The notes below the pieces were generated by a model. That model was not told where the DNA came from. It saw only the letters and a list, made by a program, of their open reading frames with translations, and ran no database searches. DNA of 5,028 nt from an uncultured Campylobacter sp. (lineage in GTDB: Bacteria; Campylobacterota; Campylobacteria; Campylobacterales; Campylobacteraceae). The translations under genes and the position numbers were made by a program. Positions 1-4,776 of the stretch are shown piece by piece. The stretch's first letter is position 1, and the number at the start of each line of letters is the position of its first letter. The stretch lies in assembly GCF_938017705.1 (NCBI RefSeq), contig NZ_CALIIS010000014.1:1-5028 (forward strand), written 5' to 3'.

Positions 1-206
1 CGCGCGGAAAAAACGGCGAAATTTTAGTTAGCGACTGGGGCGAGGATCTTTTAAGCGGCAAAATTTGGCGTATTGATGCAAACGGGCAGATACACAAAAT
101 AAACCTCGGCGCGATGCAAAGACCTGCGGACATCTCAAGCGACGGCAAGGTTTTATTGATCCCAAAATCATTGGAAAACAAAGTGGAGCTGATAAATTTG
201 CCCTAA
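1..206 (+). CDS. C-terminal end of a beta-propeller-like protein (SMP-30/NHL type), 5' truncated by the window
   Basis: The frame starting at base 3 is open from the window edge to TAA at 204-206 and gives 67 residues. The visible part contains short strand-turn-strand units such as GKIWRIDANGQIHKI and PADISSDGKVLLIP, with aromatic/Asp-Gly turns. That is the pattern of blades in six-bladed propellers of the SMP-30/gluconolactonase/NHL class. Such proteins are often periplasmic or lipoproteins in Campylobacter, but the N-terminus is outside the window, so signal peptide, active-site residues and substrate cannot be judged. It is convergent with the bpt operon and separated from it by 459 bases. 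That this is the end of a real gene is well supported by the coding pattern. The family call rests on blade-like motifs only, and another repeat propeller (YncE/PQQ-like) is possible. Confidence 0.6.
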   Translation, partial: RGKNGEILVSDWGEDLLSGKIWRIDANGQIHKINLGAMQRPADISSDGKVLLIPKSLENKVELINLP

Positions 207-665
207 ACCGGCCGCTTTCTTTTCGCTCCGCCGCTTTTACGCGGCGGTATCCGCTAGAGAACCGAAGCTAGTTTCTACAGTGCCGAAACCAATCGCCCTT
301 TTTCGCGCGCACTCAAGAGCCAAATACGCCTAAAAGCCGCGTGTGCCATCTTGCGACACACAAATGCCGAGCCTGCCGTAAAATTTGCAAATCCATCTGC
401 TCTACTTTTAAATTTTATCTCCTTAAATTTCATCGCCGCGGATATTTTTGCAGGTCGAGCGGCGCTAAATTTTAACGCGAGATTTAACGCCGAGGCGCGT
501 TTTTACATACCGCGTCGCATCTGCGCGCGACCGAATTCTACGCGGCGGCACGACCTCTACCGCGCGCAGTATTTATAGGCTGCAAGAGCGAGCAGAGCTT
601 ATCCTTCCACGCACCGCACGGCGCGTATGTCTGTCTAGGCTGCTCGGGGTACCCGCGCGTAGAAC
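207..665. other. Gene-free convergent intergenic region
   Basis: This stretch lies between two genes that point toward each other. The longest open frames are a TTG-initiated 75-codon plus frame (351-578), a roughly 50-codon minus frame, and a plus frame running from about 488 past the end of bpt. None has a ribosome binding site I can see, a recognisable domain or a normal composition: the first is rich in Arg/Ala/Asn/Phe runs that simply read AAATTT and GCGC words. The stretch has one GC-only hairpin near its left end (described separately) and a 9-bp inverted repeat (CTGCGCGCG at 521-529 against CGCGCGCAG at 561-569). It could be a decayed gene, but I cannot name one. Confidence 0.6.
228..247 (+). 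terminator. GC-rich hairpin after the propeller gene, possible terminator
   Basis: CCGCCGC (228-234) pairs perfectly with GCGGCGG (241-247) around a TTTTAC loop, starting 22 bases after the TAA of the upstream gene. The stem is strong, but no run of T follows on the plus strand and none appears on the minus strand, so it is not a canonical intrinsic terminator. Position and stem strength make transcription termination or 3'-end protection the most likely role. Confidence 0.35.
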
Positions 666-1400
666 CTATTTCTCTGTGCGCCCCTCCCACACGGCGGGAG
701 TGTCAAGCTCTACGTATGAGTTTAAAATTTCATACGGCTCGTAACTAAATTTATACGCTAGGCTCGGGCACTGCTTCACCGCATAGCCCAAATAAATCCA
801 GCGCAGCCCCAGATCTTGGGCGAACTCGATCTGTTTTAAAAGCGAAAATTTACCCAGACTTAGATGCGGCAGATACGGATCGTAGTAGCAATACACCGAG
901 CTAATGCCGTCATCCACGATATCGATGAGATCGACGCAGATAAGCCGCCCGTCCTCGCCGTAGTAGGAAATTTCTTTGCCGAAGTCGCCGTGGCCCTGGA
1001 CGTAAATTTCGTCATATCGCTCAAAATCGATCTCTTGCAGAGGCCAGCCCTTTTTTAGATGCATGTAGTCGTGGTAAAGCGCGAAAAGCTCCAAACGCGC
1101 ATCGTTTAAAAGCGGGCGAGACTGCCACACATAGGCGGTCGTGCGATTATTTTTATAGACGCGGCGGTGCGATCTGCTAAATTTAAAATTTGCGGCATCG
1201 ATGCGTAGACTTTTACACTCCGCACAGGCTGCGCAAATGGGCTTTTGAAAATACCTGCCGAAGCGGCGGTAGCCGTGCTGAACTAAGCTTGAATTATACT
1301 CAAAGTCGCAGTCTTTTACGTAGAGATACTCGCTGCGCGCGGCTCTGCCATCCAGATAGGGGCAGGCAAAATCCAGCGTGCAAAATGGAATTTCAGTCAT
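666..1400 (-). CDS. bpt: Aspartate/glutamate leucyltransferase (Bpt, leucyl-tRNA--protein transferase)
   Basis: Bpt moves leucine from Leu-tRNA to the N-terminal Asp or Glu of proteins in the cytoplasm, creating an N-degron for ClpS/ClpAP. The 244-residue product has the usual length and both halves of the ATE fold. The N-terminal part carries CPYL (13-16), GYRRFGRYFQKP (43-54) and a cysteine cluster C56, C59, C62 followed by LRID. The C-terminal GNAT-like part carries SSVYCYYDP (167-175), LSLGKFSLLKQIEFA (180-194), WIYLGY (201-206) and CPSLAYK (211-217). Where many relatives read GYWI, this one reads GYAV, as in a Campylobacter-type subfamily. The ATG at 1400 lies inside the 3' end of the upstream hypothetical gene (8-base overlap), which suggests translational coupling. 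It is the last gene of the pycA operon. The same order (Cj1037c-Cj1036c-Cj1035c) is recalled from C. jejuni. Confidence 0.93.
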   Translation of the reverse strand: MTEIPFCTLDFACPYLDGRAARSEYLYVKDCDFEYNSSLVQHGYRRFGRYFQKPICAACAECKSLRIDAANFKFSRSHRRVYKNNRTTAYVWQSRPLLNDARLELFALYHDYMHLKKGWPLQEIDFERYDEIYVQGHGDFGKEISYYGEDGRLICVDLIDIVDDGISSVYCYYDPYLPHLSLGKFSLLKQIEFAQDLGLRWIYLGYAVKQCPSLAYKFSYEPYEILNSYVELDTPAVWEGRTEK

Positions 1401-1677
1401 TCAGCTTTTTGATATTTGCCGCGTCCACGTATTTTAAAAACTCGTCTTTAAGACGCTTTTCGCGTGCGGCGATGCTCTCTTTGGCTGCGTCGAATTCCCC
1501 ATCCGTGACTCCATCTAAGCCACCCCCGCTTTGCAAGCTCGAATCATCATCTCTGAAAATATCTTTAAACTCGTCGCGATTTGAATCCCTCTTTTTAGGC
1601 TTTTTGGGCGCGGAGCTTGCCGCTTTATCCTTAAGCATATCCTTTTTTATATCTTTTAGGCTATCTAAAAAATCCAT
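1393..1677 (-). CDS. Small charged hypothetical protein, conserved between pycA and bpt
   Basis: The gene encodes 94 residues with no recognised domain, signal peptide or membrane segment. The product is rich in Lys, Asp, Glu and Arg: a short N-terminal helix-like start (MDFLDSLKDIKKDMLKDK), a basic linker APKKPKKR (24-30), an acidic patch FRDDD (41-45), a flexible glycine-rich stretch near 50-60, and a helical C-terminal region from about 61 with KESIAAREKRLKDEFLKYV that could form a short coiled coil. It starts 9 bases after the pycA stop, with a Shine-Dalgarno sequence GGAAAGAG abutting that stop codon, and its own stop overlaps the bpt start by 8 bases. This strict packing argues that it is a real translated gene. 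The position matches the hypothetical Cj1036c of C. jejuni. Function is unknown; a cytoplasmic partner of PycA or Bpt is only a guess from context. Confidence 0.85.
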   Translation of the reverse strand: MDFLDSLKDIKKDMLKDKAASSAPKKPKKRDSNRDEFKDIFRDDDSSLQSGGGLDGVTDGEFDAAKESIAAREKRLKDEFLKYVDAANIKKLND

Positions 1678-1686
1678 AACTCTTTC

Positions 1687-3120
1687 CTAAATCCGCGCCG
1701 ATTTGCGCATCGCAGCGGCGATAGCGGCGATCGCTTCGTTTTTATTCGGCTGCATATCATCGATGGTGTTTTCTAAAATTTTGTCTAAATTTTTCTCTAC
1801 GTAGCTCGTGTCGAAAAAGCCGAGTCGAAATTCGCGCGATTTGCTGATGCTGAGCAAAAACGGAATGATCGTGCGCACCCCCTCGATACGAAACTCTTTC
1901 AGCGCGCGCTCTAGTTTATTGACGGCCAGGTCGTAGTCGGTGGTTTTGATGATGAGCTTGGCTAGAAGCGAGTCGTAAAACGGCGGAATTTTATAACCTT
2001 TGTAGATATGACTATCGACGCGCACGGAAGGACCGAGTGCGGGATAATAATCGCTAACGGTGCCTGGAACGGGGGTGAAATTTTTCCAGACGTTTTCGGA
2101 GGTGATACGCGCCTCGATCGCGTAGCCGTGCGGCTTAATGTCGCTTTGCTCAAGCTCTAAAATTTCGCCGTTTGCGATACGGATCTGACGCACGACGAGA
2201 TCGACGCCCGTGACCTCCTCGGTGATGCCGTGCTCGACCTGGATACGGGTATTCATCTCCATAAAATAGAGGTTGTTGTAATCATCAAGCAAAAATTCCA
2301 CCGTGCCGACATTGGTATAATTCACCGCCTTCGCCGCAGCTACCGCGGTCGTACCCATCGTCTTACGTAGATGCTCGCTTATCGAGGGGCACGGCGCGAT
2401 CTCGATGATCTTTTGGTGGCGGCGCTGGATCGAACAATCGCGCTCGCAGAGGTGGATGATGTTGCCATAATTGTCGCCGATGATCTGAAACTCGATGTGG
2501 CGCGGCTTGACGACGAGTTTTTCCATGAAAATTTCATCGTTATTAAAAAAGGTCTTCGCCTCCCTCGTGCACGAGTCATAGGCGCTCTCCATATCTTTCT
2601 CTTCCCACACCTCGCGGATACCGCGTCCGCCGCCGCCGCCGCTAGCCTTTAAAATCACGGGATAGCCGATCTCGCGCGCATATTTTTTAATCGTATCCAT
2701 GCTCTCGTGATTTAGCTTTTCGGTGCCTGGCACGATCGGAATACCATTTTTGCGCATTAGGTAGCGAGCGATGTTTTTATTGCCCATTTTGCGGATAACG
2801 TCGGGTTTTGGACCGATGAAAATAATGCCCGCGTCCTCGACCTCTCTTGCAAAGTCGTAATTCTCACTCAAAAAGCCGTATCCAGGATGTATCGCATCAG
2901 CACCGCACTCCTTGGCGACTTCGACGATCTTTTTGGCGTCCAGATAGCCTTTTAGCGCATCGGTGCTGACTTCGTAGGCCTCGTCGGCGATTTTTACGTG
3001 TAAGCAATCGACGTCGGGTTTAGTGTAGATCGCGACGCTTTCGATATGCAGATCTCTGCAGGCTCTAATGATCCTAACCGCGATCTCGCCGCGATTAGCG
3101 ATAAGAATTTTACGTATCAT
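1687..3120 (-). CDS. pycA: Pyruvate carboxylase subunit A (biotin carboxylase subunit)
   Basis: This subunit performs the ATP- and bicarbonate-dependent carboxylation of biotin carried on a partner subunit. The 477 residues contain the whole biotin carboxylase module: N-terminal Rossmann-like domain (KILIANRGEIAVRIIRA, 4-20; HPGYGFLSEN, 78-87), ATP-grasp domain with K115, K158 and the glycine loop GGGGGRG (161-167), ERDCSIQRRHQK (226-237), E275, EMNTRIQVEH (288-297) holding E288, N290, R292 and E296, and R338 in the C-terminal domain. These line up within one residue of the E. coli AccC catalytic positions. There is no biotinyl (MKM) or transcarboxylase domain, so it is a separate subunit. 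The gene order pycA-hypothetical-bpt and residues such as HVKIADEAY match Campylobacter PycA (Cj1037c) rather than AccC; PycB would be encoded elsewhere. AccC of acetyl-CoA carboxylase is the alternative. The ATG at 3120 has AGAGG 9 bases upstream. Confidence 0.9.
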   Translation of the reverse strand: MIRKILIANRGEIAVRIIRACRDLHIESVAIYTKPDVDCLHVKIADEAYEVSTDALKGYLDAKKIVEVAKECGADAIHPGYGFLSENYDFAREVEDAGIIFIGPKPDVIRKMGNKNIARYLMRKNGIPIVPGTEKLNHESMDTIKKYAREIGYPVILKASGGGGGRGIREVWEEKDMESAYDSCTREAKTFFNNDEIFMEKLVVKPRHIEFQIIGDNYGNIIHLCERDCSIQRRHQKIIEIAPCPSISEHLRKTMGTTAVAAAKAVNYTNVGTVEFLLDDYNNLYFMEMNTRIQVEHGITEEVTGVDLVVRQIRIANGEILELEQSDIKPHGYAIEARITSENVWKNFTPVPGTVSDYYPALGPSVRVDSHIYKGYKIPPFYDSLLAKLIIKTTDYDLAVNKLERALKEFRIEGVRTIIPFLLSISKSREFRLGFFDTSYVEKNLDKILENTIDDMQPNKNEAIAAIAAAMRKSARI

Positions 3121-3144
3121 AAATAATTGCCTCTTTTAAAGAAA

Positions 3145-3154
3145 TACCGCGGTA
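3145..3154. promoter_or_regulatory. Perfect 10-bp palindrome in the pycA leader
   Basis: TACCGCGGTA is a perfect palindrome lying between the candidate pycA start site (about 3165) and the Shine-Dalgarno sequence (near 3131-3137), in otherwise very AT-rich DNA. It could be a dimeric repressor site or a small leader stem. No regulator can be named from the sequence. Confidence 0.3.
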
Positions 3155-3171
3155 ATAATAGTATAAAAAAT

Positions 3172-3180
3172 TTTATAGCA
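3172..3180 (-). promoter_or_regulatory. Candidate extended -10 promoter of the pycA operon
   Basis: On the minus strand the sequence TGCTATAAA fits an extended sigma-70 -10 element (TGnTATAAT with one mismatch). It is followed by an AT-rich stretch and leaves a leader of about 45 bases before the pycA ATG. There is no good -35 box, which is usual in Campylobacter. A second TATACT just downstream is a weaker alternative. Read-through from tRNA-Leu is also possible, since I see no clear terminator after the tRNA. Confidence 0.45.
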
Positions 3181-3181
3181 A

Positions 3182-3211
3182 GTTGAAATTCATAAAAGGC
3201 GGTTGAAATTC
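3182..3211. repeat. Direct repeat GTTGAAATTC x2, 20-bp spacing, upstream of the pycA promoter
   Basis: GTTGAAATTC occurs at 3182-3191 and again at 3202-3211, exactly 20 bp apart (about two helical turns, same DNA face). The pair sits just upstream of the candidate pycA -10 element and spans where a -35 box would lie. Tandem same-face repeats at a promoter are typical of binding sites for a dimeric regulator such as an OmpR-family response regulator. The assignment is inference. Confidence 0.45.
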
Positions 3212-3236
3212 CGGATAAAATTTGAAATAAATTAAA

Positions 3237-3323
3237 TGGTGCCCGAGGTCGGAATCGAACCGACACGAGGTCACCCTCGCCAGATTTTGAGTCTGGTGCG
3301 TCTACCAATTTCACCACTCGGGC
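3237..3323 (-). tRNA. tRNA-Leu(CAA)
   Basis: Read on the minus strand, the 87 bases fold as a class II tRNA: acceptor stem GCCCGAG/CTCGGGC (7 perfect pairs), anticodon stem CCAGA/TCTGG with loop CTCAAAA, anticodon CAA (plus-strand bases 3287-3289), a long variable arm with stem CGAGG/CCTCG, T arm GTCGG-TTCGATT-CCGAC, discriminator A and an encoded CCA 3' end. The long variable arm and A73 are leucine identity features, and CAA reads UUG codons. It lies on the same strand as the flanking hup and pycA genes. Open frames crossing it on both strands are artefacts of the tRNA sequence. Confidence 0.97.
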
Positions 3324-3338
3324 ATTTAAAAAGTTATG

Positions 3339-3344
3339 ATTGTA
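3339..3344 (-). promoter_or_regulatory. Candidate -10 element of tRNA-Leu
   Basis: Minus-strand TACAAT, within TATACAAT, ends 15 bases before the mature tRNA 5' end. Transcription would start about 8-10 bases upstream of the tRNA. The element lies just after the T-tract of the hup terminator, giving a very compact terminator-promoter junction. There is no convincing -35 box. Confidence 0.35.
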
Positions 3345-3350
3345 TAAATT

Positions 3351-3380
3351 TAAAAGAGAAAAGCCCCGAAGACGGGGCTT
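3351..3380 (-). terminator. Intrinsic terminator of hup
   Basis: On the minus strand AAGCCCC (3380-3374) and GGGGCTT (3367-3361) form a 7-bp stem around GTCTTC, followed immediately by the T-rich tract TTCTCTTTTA (3360-3351). It begins 12 bases after the hup stop codon. This is a textbook intrinsic terminator and separates hup from tRNA-Leu. Confidence 0.85.
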
Positions 3381-3392
3381 GGAGCAAGAAAA

Positions 3393-3689
3393 TTATTTTT
3401 TCTTCTTGCCTTTTGCAGCTGCAACAGCCTCTTTTAGCTGTTTGCCGACTTTAAATTTTACTACTTTAGTAGCAGGAGATTTGTAAGTTCTGTTTGTGCC
3501 AGGAACTTTACCCTCGCGAGCTGCACGCTCTGCAATGCCGAAAGATCCGAAGCCGATGAAGCTTATGTCATCACCTTTTACCAAAAGCTCTTTGATAGCC
3601 TCAAGTGCAGAATCTACTACCTTAACGGTATCTTTTTTAGAAAGACCTGCCTTCTCGGCAACTACTTGGATAAAATCAGCTTTTTTCAT
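3393..3689 (-). CDS. hup: HU-family nucleoid DNA-binding protein
   Basis: HU is a small dimeric protein that bends and compacts DNA in the nucleoid. The 98-residue product follows the family from end to end: N-terminal helices (MKKADFIQVVAEKAGLSKKD and SALEAIKELLVKGD), the strand motif ISFIGFGSFG (42-51), the DNA-binding beta arm with the intercalating proline at P63 (GKVPGT), and TKVVKFKVGKQLKEAV leading into a short lysine tail (GKKKK). The arm reads VPGTNRTYKSPAT rather than the enterobacterial RNPQTG, as expected for Campylobacter HU. The ATG at 3689 is preceded by AAGGA at a 5-base distance. The gene appears monocistronic, with its own promoter and an intrinsic terminator. IHF is less likely on length and arm sequence. 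Confidence 0.95.
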   Translation of the reverse strand: MKKADFIQVVAEKAGLSKKDTVKVVDSALEAIKELLVKGDDISFIGFGSFGIAERAAREGKVPGTNRTYKSPATKVVKFKVGKQLKEAVAAAKGKKKK

Positions 3690-3722
3690 GCTAATCCTTT
3701 AAAATAAAGTGGTTTGGGCGGT

Positions 3723-3751
3723 ATTCTACAATAGTTTCGCAAAAAATACAA
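3723..3751 (-). promoter_or_regulatory. Candidate hup promoter
   Basis: On the minus strand TTGTAT (3751-3746) and TAGAAT (3728-3723) are separated by 17 bases and would give a start near 3716, about 27 bases before the hup ATG. A TG dinucleotide directly precedes the -10 hexamer. Both hexamers overlap the 11-bp direct repeats described separately. Confidence 0.5.
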
Positions 3752-3757
3752 TAGTTT
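3727..3757. repeat. Direct repeat TACAATAGTTT x2, 20-bp spacing, at the hup promoter
   Basis: TACAATAGTTT occurs at 3727-3737 and 3747-3757, an exact 11-bp direct repeat with a 20-bp period. One copy covers the upstream edge of the -10 hexamer and the other the -35 hexamer of the candidate hup promoter, so a protein bound there should block or modulate hup transcription. Tandem promoters produced by a short duplication are the alternative. Confidence 0.5.
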
Positions 3758-3960
3758 TTTAAGAAAAAAACGCAAAAATCGACAAAATTTAGCCGAATTT
3801 AGCCCAAATTCGTCAATTTTTCAGATTTCGCTTCTTTAAATTTTAAAATTTCGCCATATTTTTGGGGCTGATTTTTGAAATTTCGCCCGGTTTTGAAAAA
3901 TTTTAAAATTTCTCCTCTCCGAGCTTCATTTTTATAAAATTTCGCCCAAATTTGCCGCTT
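3758..3960. repeat. AAATTT-based repeats in the hup/response-regulator intergenic region
   Basis: The divergent gap holds three exact AAATTTCGCC boxes (3846-3855, 3878-3887, 3937-3946) and one variant AAATTTCTCC (3906-3915), so box starts are 32, 28 and 31 bp apart. Related AAATTTAGCC and GAATTTAGCC lie at 3785 and 3795. Two copies of the perfect 14-bp palindrome AAATTTTAAAATTT lie at 3838-3851 and 3898-3911, exactly 60 bp apart. No gene is seen. AAATTT is overrepresented across the window, so part of this may be background composition. Confidence 0.55.
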
Positions 3961-3981
3961 TAAAATATATAAACTATATTT

Positions 3982-3990
3982 TGTTATAAT
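3982..3990 (+). promoter_or_regulatory. Extended -10 promoter of the response regulator gene
   Basis: TGTTATAAT is a perfect extended -10 element (TGnTATAAT). Transcription would begin near 3997, giving a leader of roughly 20 bases that contains AAAGG (4005-4009), spaced 6 bases from the ATG at 4016. The DNA just upstream is strongly AT-rich, as usual for Campylobacter sigma-70 promoters that lack a -35 box. Confidence 0.75.
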
Positions 3991-4015
3991 CCGTGCAAAA
4001 TTTCAAAGGTTTTTT

Positions 4016-4693
4016 ATGACTAAAATTTTAATGATAGAGGACGATTTAGAACTCGCCGAAATTTTAAGCGAATATCTGCAACAATACGATATCAATATTA
4101 CCGTCGCGGACGATCCGTTTTTGGGGCTTTCTAAGTTAAATTTAGAAAATTTCAACCTCGTGATTTTAGATCTCACGCTTCCTGGGATGGACGGGCTTGA
4201 GGTCTGCAAAGAGATCCGCAAAAACACCGATATACCGATCATAATATCAAGCGCCCGCCACGATCTGACCGACAAGATCAACGCTTTTGACTTCGGCGCG
4301 GACGATTATCTGCCAAAGCCCTATAATCCGCAAGAGCTTTTAGCGCGCATCAAACGCCACATCGAGCGCTACGACATAAACTCGCTTCAGCGCGCCGCCA
4401 AACCCAAAAAAGACCTCGAGGTGGATGATTTCCGCCACGTCATCAGCTTCAAAGGACAGCCACTGTCGCTCACCATCGCCGAATACGACGTGCTTTCGTA
4501 TCTCATCAAAAAGGAAGGCGGCGCGATCACCCGCGAGGAGCTCATCTACAACTGCAGCTCCATAAGCGAGGAATCCTCGAGCAAAAGCATCGATGTCATC
4601 ATCGGTCGCATCCGCCTAAAGCTCGGCGAAACGTCCAAGGCGCCAAGCTACATCCACGCCATTCGCGGCGTAGGCTATAAGCTGATACAATGA
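4016..4693 (+). CDS. racR: OmpR-family response regulator, RacR/ArsR-like
   Basis: The product is a cytoplasmic phosphorylation-dependent transcription factor of 225 residues. The receiver domain (about 2-118) has the acidic pocket E8-D9-D10, phosphoacceptor D52 in VILDLTLPGMDG, switch serine S79 and invariant K101 in LPKPY, so it should be phosphorylatable. This separates it from the atypical essential regulators CosR/HsrA. The C-terminal winged helix (about 134-225) has LSLTIAEYDVLSYLI, ITREELI, SIDVIIGRIRLKL and the terminal HAIRGVGYKL. Stretches such as MIEDDLELAEILSEYL, IPIIISSAR and GADDYLPKPY closely resemble C. jejuni RacR and H. pylori ArsR, as I recall them. No histidine kinase follows: the next gene is a transporter permease 83 bases on. 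The gene runs divergently from hup. The gene symbol is a similarity-based proposal. Confidence 0.88.
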   Translation: MTKILMIEDDLELAEILSEYLQQYDINITVADDPFLGLSKLNLENFNLVILDLTLPGMDGLEVCKEIRKNTDIPIIISSARHDLTDKINAFDFGADDYLPKPYNPQELLARIKRHIERYDINSLQRAAKPKKDLEVDDFRHVISFKGQPLSLTIAEYDVLSYLIKKEGGAITREELIYNCSSISEESSSKSIDVIIGRIRLKLGETSKAPSYIHAIRGVGYKLIQ

Positions 4694-4776
4694 GCGCACT
4701 TGCGCCGTCAATTTTGAAATTTAAAATGGTGAAAAGCTCGATATAGCGCAAACGGGCGCAAAATGAAAGGATAAAT
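4694..4776 (+). other. Short gap between the regulator and metI, no terminator seen
   Basis: This 83-base gap holds the small near-palindrome GCGCACTTGCGC directly after the stop codon (4694-4705), a repeated GCGCAAA word (4746 and 4756), and the metI Shine-Dalgarno AAAGGA (4766-4771). No T-tract follows any stem and no clear -10 element is visible, so metI is probably transcribed at least partly from the regulator promoter. Confidence 0.4.

Noticed and set aside
351..578. TTG-initiated plus-strand frame of 75 codons
   Set aside because: No ribosome binding site, no recognisable domain, and residues that mirror AAATTT and GCGC words; not supported as a gene.
684..700. CTCCC/GGGAG hairpin near the end of bpt as a terminator
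   Set aside because: Only 5 bp, inside the coding region and without a following T-tract on the minus strand.
1190..1690. Plus-strand frame of 166 codons
   Set aside because: It is antisense to bpt and the small hypothetical gene, both well supported by motifs, start signals and operon packing.
3117..3317. Minus-strand frame of 66 codons starting MVKLVDAPDSKSGEGD
   Set aside because: It is the translation of the tRNA-Leu sequence itself, a well-known spurious product in databases; the tRNA fold explains the whole conserved part.
3236..3454. Plus-strand frame of 72 codons starting MVPEVGIEPTRG
   Set aside because: It is the antisense reading of the same tRNA running on through the hup terminator and the hup 3' end; another common tRNA artefact.
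3690..3960. CRISPR-like array in the repeat-rich intergenic region
   Set aside because: Repeats are only 10-14 bp, AT-rich and unevenly spaced, with repeat-like spacers and no cas genes in the window.
4016..4693. CosR/HsrA identity for the response regulator
   Set aside because: Those regulators have an atypical receiver lacking the phosphoacceptor pocket; this one has D9/D10, D52, S79 and K101.
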